DNA of 10,020 nucleotides from Ochromonadaceae sp. CCMP2298 (GCA_026770595.1 MU634819.1:1-10020); one strand, 5' to 3'; positions 1 through 8,344 are shown, counted from the stretch's first letter. Numbers and translations are program-made. The notes: generated by a model from the sequence alone, not told the origin.

Positions 1-146
1 GGTCGAGTGGGGCCTACCTGCGTTAGCAGTCTGAACGACTCGAAACTTTCATCAGTCAGCGCCTGCAGAAGCGCCACATCCTCCTCAGCGACATAGTCAA
101 ACAGCGCATGGAAATCGACAGCCCCTTCGGGCCGTTTGAGGGCCAT
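1..146 (-). CDS. 5' end of an unrecognised protein-coding gene, cut by the window edge
   Basis: Reading leftwards from an ATG at 146-144 there is an open frame to base 1. It begins MALKRPEGAVDFHALFDYVA and continues through an acidic, helical-looking stretch to about residue 43 (ending RLLTQ). An in-frame TAG at 170-168 lies eight codons upstream and no ATG lies between, so this is the first possible start. The codons look like those of the other genes here and the residue mix is that of a normal soluble protein. At residue 43 the sequence reads CAG|GTAGGC, a good splice donor, so exon 1 may end at base 18 with an intron running out of the window; otherwise the frame simply continues. I do not recognise the family from so short a piece. 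No signal peptide or membrane segment is visible. Confidence 0.5.
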   Translation of the reverse strand, partial: MALKRPEGAVDFHALFDYVAEEDVALLQALTDESFESFRLLTQVGPTR

Positions 147-416
147 TGGACAACTGGGGGTGCAAACCTACGTGCTATGGGGAGGTCGATTTCATGCGCA
201 TGTGAATCGACCTTTCCTCAAGGGCTAGTGGCAGAATTACCGCCTGCGAGCGTGGGGCGAAGGCGAAGAAAATCACGGCTCACCGCTGAAGATCTCTTCC
301 GTCCGCCACGCAGTCATGGAATGGGTGCGCCAAGCCAGCCCATTCCACGACAACGGCCCTTTGAACTCTCTGAGAGGCAAAGTGTTGAAATAAATGATTT
401 CAATCGGGCGGATTGC

Positions 417-494
417 ATTTTCTCCGCCAAAAGCGCCTATATTAGTGAAACTATGATGTGTAAAACTCATATAGGCGCTTTTGGCAGAGGAAAT
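417..494. repeat. Inverted repeat (30-nt arms, 18-nt spacer)
   Basis: The left arm at 417-446 and right arm at 465-494 are reverse complements at 27 of 30 positions by eye. The core shared by both arms is GCCAAAAGCGCCTATAT. The spacer, 447-464, is AT-rich. The structure would fold into a stable stem-loop as RNA or extrude as a cruciform. It could be a miniature inverted-repeat element, a structured RNA or a pair of protein-binding sites. No flanking target-site duplication is obvious. Confidence 0.8.
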
Positions 495-622
495 GTGAAA
501 AGGGGACCAGGGAACTTGAAGGGTCTTGCCAAAATCTCGGCCATTTTGCAGAAACTAAGTCAGTGGAACAAAAATGAAATGCTGCCGTTGTTCTCTTGGA
601 TCAGTCTTTCTCGTAGTCACAT

Positions 623-719
623 TGTGTAGGTCAGCAACTGCTTCTCGCGCGACGCCTGCGCTCAGCAGTGAGGATGTCGAGCGCAGGCGTCGCGCGAGAG
701 GCCTTTGCTGACCTACACA
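623..719. repeat. Long GC-rich hairpin (41-nt arms, 15-nt loop)
   Basis: The arms 623-663 and 679-719 are reverse complements at 38 of 41 positions by eye. The three mismatches cluster near one third of the stem (around 638-642 against 700-704). The inner half is very rich in CpG (core CTCGCGCGACGCCTGCGCTC) and matches perfectly. The loop, 664-678, is 15 nt. Size and shape resemble a small-RNA precursor hairpin, but a short palindromic mobile element is equally possible. No gene overlaps it convincingly. Confidence 0.85.
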
Positions 720-1269
720 GGTGGGAGGACGGTGAATGTGCATAACTGCTTCGGAGATGGAAGGGCTCTGCATCTGCAGGAACGCAGACAGGATATATGA
801 ACACTGCACCAGTGAGGAGGAGAATTTTATTGTAAGGATTCGGTTTACTTGTAGAAATGTGCAGGCGCTGTACCCACACGCACACCTTCTGCAGTGCCAG
901 ACATCGCGATTCAGCAGTGCGGTACAGCAGTGACTAGGACATGGGGGCTTGCCGCGCACTGTGTATTAGTGCTTGATAGTATAACGTAGGAATAAGAAAC
1001 GAGGCTACTCAGATGTGTAGACCTCCGTGATACAACCCTACAACAAAACAACAAAACTCAAATAAGTTATCATCGTGGTATATTCGCTGCTCACAACATT
1101 TGCGCTGCACAGATATATCTTAACTACCATTCAAATATTTTATACTCTTTTTCCATCTGCAGGTGTGTGCTCAAAGGTCTGGATGATCATTGATTGGATG
1201 TGTAGCTGAAGACACTATAGTATAATTGTACATGCTTTGTAAATTGTGTAAATTTGATGAGTAACTTAT

Positions 1270-1275
1270 TTTATT
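1270..1275 (-). terminator. Candidate polyadenylation signal for clpP
   Basis: The minus strand reads AATAAA about 40 nt downstream of the clpP stop codon, within an AT-rich 3' flank. Position and sequence fit a polyadenylation signal. How strictly this organism uses AATAAA cannot be judged from one gene. Confidence 0.35.
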
Positions 1276-1315
1276 ATGGTTTACAGTACCATTCAACCTT
1301 GACCGAGAATCTAGC

Positions 1316-2170
1316 TTACAGATCCAGAGTCATGGGGGGTATCTTGATGTGGCTAGTCTTGGTATGGACCACCTCGTCGATGAGGCCGTAGTCCACTGCC
1401 TGGCTGGGCGTGAGGAAGAAGTCCCTATCGCAGTCCTCCTCGATCTTCTCCACAGGCTGGTCTGTGAACGCAGCAATGTAGGAGTTGATCTGAGCCCGTA
1501 CGAACAGAATCTCCTTCGCCTGGATCTCTATATCGGCGGCTTGTCCGCGGGCGCCGCCTAGGGGCTGATGGATCATGATGCGTGCGTTGGGCAGAGAGCG
1601 CCTCTTACCCTTCGTGCCGGCGCCCAGAAGGAAGGCGCCCATGGAAGCTGCCATGCCAAAGCAGACGGTTCCTACGTCACAGGGGATGTACTGCATGGTG
1701 TCGAAGATAGCCATGCCACTGGAGATAGAACCACCGGGGCTGTTGATGTACATCGTGATGTCGGCTTCGGGGTCCTCGTTTGCCAGGTACAGTAGCTGTG
1801 CCACAACCGCGTTGGCCATGGTGTCGTCGACGCCCTTTCCAATCATAATAATTCTATCCTTCAGCAGACGGGAGTTCACGTCCATCTTCGTGCCGCCGAA
1901 GTCCACAACGGGCAGCCGCACGGGCACATCGGGCGCCGGCTCGTCGGGGTCTCTGCGGGTGGGATCGACCTCTGGGGGTACGTCAGGATCAGCCATGGAC
2001 AGTCCACGTGCGGTCCAAGTTGGCTGCCACAGTCCATTTTTTGAGGAGAAGTCGCCTGGCCTCACCGCGTTCAACTGGGTGCTGCTCTGGTGCAGTCTGC
2101 CGACAGAGAATGCCGACACCACTGCACTGCTCAAAATGAGCGCAAGGAACAGCGCCACTGCCTTGATCAT
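1316..2170 (-). CDS. clpP: ATP-dependent Clp protease proteolytic subunit ClpP, plastid-targeted
   Basis: This 284-aa serine peptidase forms the barrel-shaped core that degrades proteins unfolded by a Clp/Hsp100 ATPase. The catalytic triad is complete: Ser176 in GMAASMGAF, His201 in IMIHQPLGG and Asp250 in DRDFFL. Their spacings (25 and 49 residues) equal those of E. coli ClpP (S97, H122, D171), so it is an active ClpP and not an inactive ClpR. The substrate-strand motif [20 protein letters not shown] lies at 141-160. Residues 1-20 form a hydrophobic signal peptide ending VVSA, followed by Phe21 and a Ser/Thr/Arg-containing stretch. This matches the bipartite targeting signal of red-derived complex plastids. 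Residues 60-90 are a Pro/Asp-rich linker before the protease domain. The ATG at 2170 is the first in its frame; the frame stays open upstream without another ATG. Location in the plastid stroma is inferred. No intron. Confidence 0.93.
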   Translation of the reverse strand: MIKAVALFLALILSSAVVSAFSVGRLHQSSTQLNAVRPGDFSSKNGLWQPTWTARGLSMADPDVPPEVDPTRRDPDEPAPDVPVRLPVVDFGGTKMDVNSRLLKDRIIMIGKGVDDTMANAVVAQLLYLANEDPEADITMYINSPGGSISSGMAIFDTMQYIPCDVGTVCFGMAASMGAFLLGAGTKGKRRSLPNARIMIHQPLGGARGQAADIEIQAKEILFVRAQINSYIAAFTDQPVEKIEEDCDRDFFLTPSQAVDYGLIDEVVHTKTSHIKIPPMTLDL

Positions 2171-2571
2171 CGTTGAGCAAGGAATGAACAAAAAATGGAA
2201 ATGCCTGCAGAACTGGTTGGCCCTCCTCTCCGAATAGAATTGCCTCGTTCGCGCTGAGAAGCTCCCAGAGTGCAAGAGGCATCAGCCGAAATAGGATGGG
2301 TTTTGCCACAGAAGCCATTTTTTAGGTGAAGCTAATGTGCGTTACGTGTAACTTACGGCAAAACCTGGCGATGCTTCCTGAGAATGATGAAGAAGACAAA
2401 GACTTTGGCCGCCCTCTTCTCTTTATCTTCTGGCTCCCCGACCCACAGCACTTCTGCGAGGCATCGGCAGTGATTCGACTCTGCTTGAGTGGGCACTCAT
2501 CTCATCCTGCTTGAGACGCCGAGTTTTGGCCGATCAGCTCTGCACCTCGGACCTCCAGAGATATCTTCAAA
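2171..2571. promoter_or_regulatory. Divergent promoter region between clpP and CSN1
   Basis: The two start codons face away from each other across 401 bp, so both promoters and 5' untranslated regions must lie here unless a distant 5' exon exists. A near-perfect palindrome GTTACGTGTAAC at 2341-2352 has an ACGTG core of the kind bound by plant bZIP and bHLH factors; this is only suggestive. No clear TATA box is visible. The CSN1 start has a favourable context (AAAATGG). Confidence 0.5.
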
Positions 2572-4023
2572 ATGGACATGAGTGGGAAATCTCTTCAGAA
2601 GAAGATTGAGTTCGACCAATCTACCTTTGACATTGAGAGCTACATCGATGACTACCAAGGCTACACGAAGCTCTCTCGGCTGATTTTCATGGTGGAGAAC
2701 ATTCCGGCGCTGCACGCATCTGCCGCCACACTTCTCTTCCAGGAGCTGAAGCGCGGGATCAACATCGGTCTGTACTTGAAAACCTGGGCATCTCTCAATG
2801 AGGCACTGCAGAACGAAATAGGCTATGACGAAGCATGGCTAACTGCTACCAAGGCAAACGCGGAGCGCACTCTGAGCTACCTGGATGCCGACCTGTCTTC
2901 GGCCAAGAGCGCGATGGCCAAGGAGAAGATCCGAGTCGGCCACACTGAGGTGGGCCACCTGCACTACCAGATGGGCAACCTCAACGACGCCCTTAAGTCC
3001 TTCCTGCGGACTAGGGACTTCTGTGCATCGGCGAGGCACAACTGCGACATGTGTGTGAACGTAATCGGCGTCTCTATCGACCTCAACCAGTACTTCAACG
3101 CATCCAACTTCATCAACAAGGTCACGGACGACACAGGCGATGTCCTGGTGATCGCCAAGCTTAAAGCAGCCTCGGCTCTGGTTGATCTTCGCGAGTCTCA
3201 GTTCAAGAAGGCGGCATTGACGTTTCTGCATATCGATCCCGCCCTGGGAAGCCAGTTCAACACCACCCTATCGGCAGAAGACATAGGTGTCTACGGAGCC
3301 ATGTGTGCGATGGCCTCCCTAAGCCGCACCGAGCTTAACACGCACCTGATCGAGAACAAGGACTTCGTGGGGACGTATCTGTCTCTGCACCCGGATGTGA
3401 AGACCCTTGCACTGGGCTTCTACTCTGGCGAATACGGCACCGTATTGCAGCTGCTGCCAGTCATTCGCTCCCGCCTGCAGGCAGACATCCACCTCAACAC
3501 GCAGATGGAGCCTTTGCTGGCGCTCATTTCGGAGCGCGTGATGCTGCAGTACTTCGTGCCCTACTGCGCGGTAGACCTGGGCAAAATGGGGGAGCGACTG
3601 TGCATGGCCCCGGCTGTTCTCGAGGAGGCCCTGGTGGCCCTCATCTCCGCAGGCAAGCTCTCTGCCCGCATCGACGCCCAGCAGGGGGTGCTGCTGCGAA
3701 GGGAAAACAACCCCCGCCAGAGTGCGCTGGACCGCGTATTGCGACTGTCGCAGGTGCACGCGCGCACTACCAAGCGCGATATCTTGCGATTGTCGCTACT
3801 GCAGCAGGGCTTCTGCGTGGACGCAGAGAAGGAGCACTCAGACATGACAGAGGGGGGTAGTTACAGAAGCCGCTCGTTCGATCGGGAAGAGGTGGAGGGG
3901 CTGTTCGAGGGGGAGGACGACCAGAACTCCACTGGGCAGGATCCATCTGTGCCCCCTTCTAGCTCCAGTGTGGTGGAAGGCGTTATGGATGTCGAATTCT
4001 TCGACGCCAGCTCACGATCATAG
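2572..4023 (+). CDS. CSN1: COP9 signalosome subunit 1 (CSN1/GPS1/FUS6 family, PCI protein)
   Basis: This 483-aa protein is a scaffold subunit of the COP9 signalosome, the complex that removes NEDD8 from cullins and so controls SCF-type ubiquitin ligases in nucleus and cytosol. The N-terminal segment FDIESYIDDYQGYTKLSRL (residues 18-36) matches the CSN1 signature (F/L-D-x-E-x-Y, Y-x-G, R-L) and favours CSN1 over its paralogue, proteasome subunit Rpn7. An Rpn7-type helical repeat region follows (about 115-285, including HLHYQMGNLNDALKSFLRTR). The PCI winged helix is at about 290-380 (LQYFVPYCAVDLGKMGERL, then LVALISAGKLSARID). Residues 420-483 are acidic and Ser-rich, probably disordered, as in other CSN1 tails. 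The length fits the family (about 450-530). ATG at 2572 is preferred; a second in-frame ATG lies two codons on. There is no intron. The catalytic subunit CSN5 is not in this window. Confidence 0.87.
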   Translation: MDMSGKSLQKKIEFDQSTFDIESYIDDYQGYTKLSRLIFMVENIPALHASAATLLFQELKRGINIGLYLKTWASLNEALQNEIGYDEAWLTATKANAERTLSYLDADLSSAKSAMAKEKIRVGHTEVGHLHYQMGNLNDALKSFLRTRDFCASARHNCDMCVNVIGVSIDLNQYFNASNFINKVTDDTGDVLVIAKLKAASALVDLRESQFKKAALTFLHIDPALGSQFNTTLSAEDIGVYGAMCAMASLSRTELNTHLIENKDFVGTYLSLHPDVKTLALGFYSGEYGTVLQLLPVIRSRLQADIHLNTQMEPLLALISERVMLQYFVPYCAVDLGKMGERLCMAPAVLEEALVALISAGKLSARIDAQQGVLLRRENNPRQSALDRVLRLSQVHARTTKRDILRLSLLQQGFCVDAEKEHSDMTEGGSYRSRSFDREEVEGLFEGEDDQNSTGQDPSVPPSSSSVVEGVMDVEFFDASSRS

Positions 4024-4862
4024 GCAGTTAGTTAGTCATAATTTCTTAGGACTCTTACCTGCAAACTTAGTGTTGCCGCGGCAGTCAACGCAGTCGACCA
4101 GACTGCACGATTCATGTACATTTTGAAGGAGGGGACAAGTTAAAATCAAAGTTGATTTCACAAACATTCGCAGAATCCCAGGTATCAGTTGATTCATTTG
4201 AAAAAGAGGGCTCGATGCAAAGTGGTGCCGGTACTGGCTAAGGTCAGCGCGGTCAAAAATTAAAACTATCGACCTCATAAAATTTGCCGTTTATACGTAC
4301 CAAAGTCTGAAGTCCGTTAAGATTCCAAATAAACTGTTTTTCAACTTCAGCCGAGGATAAATTTGAGCGAGGGTTACAATCCAGAGAAAATTATGCTGTT
4401 TGTCTGTACTCTGGAGCACTGTCCAGCCCAGATCACAGTATGAAAGTATCATTGCACATAGTTTCACATTGTGAAGAATCATTAGTAAACATACAACGTA
4501 AATATATGTAATGATGTCTCACTATATAATGCTACTTTTACAGATGTGCATTATTAGAACTTGTGTACTAAAATGCTATTTAAAGGGTGTTGACATCGTT
4601 TCGTGGGAAGTAGGTGTGATAATGCTGTTTTATTTTATCATTGTTTTTGGCGCTTTTGGCCGGGTAAAAAAAAAGGGATTTGCGACAATTTCCGGGTTTT
4701 TTTGCATCTGCTGCTGGAGTTTCGCTCAAGTCCGCAGTGGCAAGCATTGGTTGGCTTCGGCAGGACGCATACGAGTACAACACCGAGGAAACATCTTTCG
4801 TACCAAAGAAGTTATCAATCAAGGGCAAAGAGACTCACCGCTTCATTATTGTATTCGCTATT
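4024..4862. other. AT-rich spacer between CSN1 and NOP14
   Basis: This region holds the CSN1 3' flank and the NOP14 promoter and 5' leader. An AATAAA occurs at 4328-4333 but is about 305 nt from the CSN1 stop, so its use is doubtful. A 13-nt palindrome (TTCACATTGTGAA, 4463-4475) and a run of nine A at 4666-4674 are present. The 12-mer GGCGCTTTTGGC at 4649-4660 also forms both arms of the hairpin at 417-494. The frame of NOP14 is open upstream of its ATG back to about 4680 but contains no earlier ATG. I see no gene here. Confidence 0.55.
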
Positions 4863-7663
4863 ATGAAGAACCCTCCCCCAAAGGCCGACCAGCGCAGAGG
4901 CCTGGGCTCCGGGCCTGCCAGGCGCGGACAAGTGGTGTCCAGCGCGAAGAAAGCAATCGAGAATCCTTTCGACAAGTTTGCCAACACGCGTAAAAAGCAC
5001 GAGGTTCTGAACCGTAAAGTGAAGGGAGAGGACAGAGATGTTGGGCGAGCGAGAGCAAAGGTAACCATCCCTACCCTCTGCTACGACGCGCACGAGGCAT
5101 CGACTAACAGCTGATTTCTCATTTCATACAATAGGCCATCGACGAGAGGAAGACGAAGCTGCTGAGCGACATCAATCGCAACAAGAAGAGCAACACTGTT
5201 CTGGACAAGCGATTTGGGGAGTCTGATCCCACTATCTCTCTGGAGGAGCGCATGTTCATGAGGTTTCAGAAGGAGCGAGTCAAGGGCTCGCGCAACTCCT
5301 CCGCCTTCAACCTCGACGCCACCGACACAGAGGTGCTCACACACAAAGGGCAGCTTCTTGGCCAGTCGAACTTAGACGATCACGACTGGGTGTCCTCTGA
5401 TGATGAGGATAGAAATGGTGGATTGGATAGAGCGGTAGTGGAGAGCTTGCATTTCGGTGGAGGTTTCCGTGAGAAGGCCAGTGCGAGCGAGGTAATCCCC
5501 CACAAAGGTAGGCTGGACGCCCTACAGGAGATCGTTATGAAGTCCAAATTGCACAAGCTTGAGAAGAAGGAGGCCAAGGAGGAGCAGGAGGAGGAGAGGA
5601 CGAAGATCGACAACTTGTATGAGGAGCTGTTCACCAACTCGATGCTCAACTTCAACAACAAGAAGTCTGTCGAGACAGGCAACAAGGAGCTAGACGACTA
5701 CGACGTGGCGCTAAAGGAGATGAATTACGAGGCGCGGCTGCCTGCTGCTGAGCGCACGAAGAGTGCAGAGGAGGTGGCACTGGAGGAACAGAAGCGAATC
5801 GAGGAGCTGGAGGTGGCCCGCATAAGGCGGATGAAAGGTCAGGATGTGAAAGGCCAGGATAAGGAGGTTAAGGACGAGAAGCGGAAGAAGCGCACAGATG
5901 ATGAGATCGACGATGATGCTTTCGAGCGGCCGGCCAAGAAGGGGGGCAAGAAGGAGGAGAAGGTGGATTTGAATGCTGCCTATAATGAGTACATACATGC
6001 AGATCTGAAGGACGAGGAGTATGAAGATAGCAGCGAAGAGGAGGACGGGGAGGAGGAGGGAGAAGAGGACGACGATGAGGAGGATGAGGAAGCAGAGGAT
6101 GACGATGCAGATGATGACGATGCAGAGGAGGATGATGAGGAAGTAGAGGTTGATGGCGAGGAGGAGCAAGTGGAGGCATCAGACGAGGACGCCGAGGCAG
6201 ATGACAGTGCTGAGGATGAGGGTGAGGCAGAGGTGAATATAGAAATGCCCCACAAGATCGACTGTCCCCAAGATCTGGATGCCTTCGACGAGCTGATCGA
6301 ATTGTTCGTAGTCAACTTCGATGTAGACTTCCCCGCCCTCGTGCAGCGCATCCTGGCCTGGAATAACGTCCGTCTGCCCGGCGAGGCAGGCGCAGAGAAC
6401 AGAAACTCTATGCACAATTTCCTGGACGTGCTGCTGAAGCACTTCGTAAGGGTAGGGGACTCTCTATGCACGTCGGACGCAAAGATGCAGCTGAAGGTCG
6501 TGGAGCAATTGGACTTCCTGAGCGCGGCGATATTTAAGGTCAGTCAGGACGTGGGCGAGGGCGCGTGCGGCGCACTGTGGACTCGCACGGTCAAGATTCT
6601 GCAGGCGCAGGTGCAGAAGAGACTACGCGACTATAGCCTGGGACAGAGAGATTCTTCATGCTGGCCCTCCCTGGGCAGGCTCTTGCTGCTGCAGCTGCTC
6701 GGGAGGGTGTTCTCCGTAACCGACCTGAAGAATGACGTGGTGGGGCCAGCGCTCTTTCTGCTGTGCCAGTACCTCTCCCAGTGCCCCGTGTCCTCAACGG
6801 CGGATCTCTGCTCGGGGTTACTGGTGAGCAGCATGATCCTCAGCACATTCAGCGGGGAGACGAGGCGGTACGTGCCCGAGGTTACCGCCTTCGTGCACTC
6901 TCTTCTCTCGATGTACCTTCCCGGCGCACGAAAGACATCAGATTTTCAGAGCACGTTCAATGTGAGCAGTCTGCAGTGGCTGCGAGAGGGAGTGCACGAC
7001 AGCCGTGGACAGAGCGGCATTCTGTGGTCCTACTTCCACTCCAAGAAGTCGAGCTCCTCTGCGGCAATCCTGTCTACTGCTTTTGACCTGGTCAGGGAGA
7101 TCTTTAAGGTGTACAGTTCGCAGACGGCGCTTCCGGAGATAATGGGTCCGATTCTCACGACGCTTAGCACTATGTGTCCTCGGGAGAGCCCCGCCTTCCC
7201 CAAGGCACTGCAGAAGGCTCACGTGGAGCTGCTGGAGAAGAGTCTGGGCCAGGCGGAGGAGGTGCGGGAGAGCAGGCAGTCATTGCAGTGGCGGAAAGAC
7301 GTCACGGTGTCGATCGAGACGAAGGCGCCTCGCTTCACGCTGGACTACACGTTCAAGAAGGACAAGGACGAGGACGCTGAAAAGGCGAAGATGAAGCAGC
7401 TCACGAGACAGCTGAAGCGCGAGAAGAAGGCTGCTATGCGCGAGCTGCGCCGGGACAGCGACTTCATCGACCAGGAGAGGTACAAGGAGGAGACAGTAGC
7501 AGCAGACGTCAGGCGGGCAGAGCGTGTCAAGAACTTCGGCTGGATGGAGGAGCAGCAGGCTACGATCAACCAGCAAGTACGGAAAGGTGGGAGTTTGATG
7601 AAGGGGGGTGGTAGCGGTGTCGTGGTGCCGAGGCCGCGGCTTAAGAGGAAGAATCAAGCTTGA
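4863..7663 (+). CDS. NOP14: Nucleolar protein NOP14 (small-subunit processome factor), two exons
   Basis: NOP14 acts in the nucleolus in the 90S/SSU processome, for 18S rRNA maturation and 40S assembly. Joining exon 1 (4863-5060, 66 codons) to exon 2 (5135-7663) in phase 0 gives 908 aa, close to the human protein (about 860). Family landmarks in order: NPFDKF at 34-39; RARAK/AIDERK across the splice junction; DKRFGE at 90-95; a THKGQ block near 136-140; LHFGGGF at 171-177; a Lys/Glu-rich coiled segment at about 200-320; an acidic low-complexity tract at about 359-433; a helical domain at about 440-790; a basic C-terminus with LKREKKAAMRELRRDSDF near 823-845. The short Arg/Lys tail PRLKRKNQA could serve nuclear or nucleolar localisation. 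The ATG at 4863 is the first in frame and has A at -3. The stop lies 69 bp from that of the convergent EF-hand gene. Confidence 0.95.
5061..5134 (+). other. NOP14: Spliceosomal intron of NOP14 (74 nt, phase 0)
   Basis: The donor is AAG|GTAACC at 5061 and the acceptor is ACAATAG|GCC ending at 5134. A branch-point match ACTAAC lies at 5103-5108, with the branch A at 5107, 27 nt from the acceptor. The intron contains in-frame stops, and its removal restores the conserved NOP14 N-terminal region (RARAK joined to AIDERK) without a gap. It sits near the 5' end of the gene, typical of intron-poor genomes, and is the only intron needed to explain any gene fully inside this window. Confidence 0.93.
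6011..6238 (+). repeat. NOP14: Purine-rich GAG/GAT low-complexity tract in NOP14
   Basis: This stretch of exon 2 is built almost only of GAG, GAA, GAT and GAC codons and encodes about 75 mostly acidic residues. An acidic linker in this place is usual in NOP14 homologues, so it is part of the gene. The skewed composition leaves long, meaningless open frames (Ser-rich, Leu/Ile-rich and Pro/His-rich) on the opposite strand. The repetitive codons are prone to length change between strains. Confidence 0.85.
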
Positions 7664-7732
7664 GCCTGAAGGGGTTGTGTAGCAACAGAAGCAACAAAGA
7701 TTTTAACAGCGGATTCCATTTGTATCATAAGT

Positions 7733-8344
7733 TCATGTCCCAAACAATATCTTCGATTTGAGTACTTCTATGCTAATAGTCTTTTCAGTTGTATGGGACA
7801 AAACGCCAAGCAGATCTGCGAACTGCTGTTCCGTTCCGTCCTCCTTCCCCAGCAGACGCCGCAGCCGATCGACTGCTATGAATCCATCCCCATCGTCCAA
7901 GAAAGCAAAGAGTTCGTCCAACTCTTCTTCAACTTGCTTCAGCCGACGTGTCTGTTCGGATACGATGCCACGAAATGTTTCGAAGTTTACGTGAGACCCC
8001 AGGGACGCGAGGACGCTGCTGCCAATTTTCAATCCGATACGTGATAGAGCTCCTTCCAGCTGAGCCACGCTGAGTAGTCCATCCTGGTCCGAGTCCAAAG
8101 ACAAAAAGATACCCTTTAACTGAATCACCCGCTCCTTCTGAGAGTCGGTTTCGACACCGCTGCTGCTGGTGCAGCTCTCATCCAGAATGAGCTTCCATGC
8201 CAAGCTGGTCTCATTTGCAGTGGAAGACATGAGATTTCCGGGCGGTCTGCAACTCTCTTCTTCGCTTGCCAATGAACTGAGCGTCACTGGTATTCCCGAA
8301 TACAAGTCTTTGACGAATTGTCTGATTCCTACTTGGCATCTCAT
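7733..8344 (-). CDS. Small protein with two degenerate EF-hands
   Basis: This 203-aa protein has no signal peptide or membrane segment. A first EF-hand loop, DSDQDGLLSVAQ (84-95), has Asp at positions 1, 3 and 5 and Gly at 6, but Gln replaces the usual Glu at position 12. A second loop is centred on DDGDGFIAVDRL (150-161). If DGDG is placed normally, position 1 is Leu and position 12 is Arg, so Ca2+ binding there is probably lost or altered. A charged helix (about 127-148) joins the two. Residues 1-70 are Ser/Glu-rich and probably disordered. An in-frame TGA lies six codons before the ATG at 8344, so this is the first possible start in this exon; Met39 is an alternative. It may be a calmodulin-like or scaffold protein; the exact family is unknown. 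The gene converges on NOP14, and a large inverted repeat begins about 77 bp upstream of its ATG. Confidence 0.72.
   Translation of the reverse strand: MRCQVGIRQFVKDLYSGIPVTLSSLASEEESCRPPGNLMSSTANETSLAWKLILDESCTSSSGVETDSQKERVIQLKGIFLSLDSDQDGLLSVAQLEGALSRIGLKIGSSVLASLGSHVNFETFRGIVSEQTRRLKQVEEELDELFAFLDDGDGFIAVDRLRRLLGKEDGTEQQFADLLGVLSHTTEKTISIEVLKSKILFGT

Larger units (their letters stand above)
147..1315. other. Intergenic region with two hairpins and no convincing gene
   Basis: This spacer separates the start of the partial left-hand gene from the 3' end of clpP. Bases 147-400 are fairly GC-rich and presumably hold the promoter of the left-hand gene; they also contain a weak protein-like reading on the plus strand that is broken by a stop (see findings). 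Two inverted repeats follow (417-494 and 623-719). From about 960 onward the DNA becomes AT-rich and holds only the 3' flank of clpP. The open frames present have no recognisable family, run through the hairpins, and have a composition unlike the real genes. No tRNA or rRNA was seen. Confidence 0.6.

Noticed and set aside
108-629. A 173-codon plus-strand open frame in the left spacer
   Set aside because: It begins antisense to the better-supported partial gene, runs straight through the 417-494 inverted repeat, and has an unstructured residue mix with no family resemblance.
736-933. A 65-codon Cys-containing plus-strand frame
   Set aside because: It has an ATG and six Cys, but no signal peptide, no family pattern and no coding-like codon use. 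It is overlapped by equally long frames on the other strand.
1575-2237. A 220-codon frame on the plus strand
   Set aside because: It is antisense to clpP, whose catalytic triad and family spacing make the minus strand the coding one.
2171-2275. Longer N-terminus for ClpP
   Set aside because: The upstream open frame has no ATG, and the hydrophobic signal peptide must be at the extreme N-terminus, as it is with the start at 2170.
4680-4862. N-terminal extension of NOP14 by 61 residues
   Set aside because: The frame is open but begins at a TTG, has no ATG before 4863, and the extension does not resemble the start of NOP14 proteins.
5711-6471. Long minus-strand frames rich in Ser, Leu/Ile or Pro/His
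   Set aside because: They are the complements of the GAG/GAT-rich acidic tract of NOP14 and reflect only its skewed composition.
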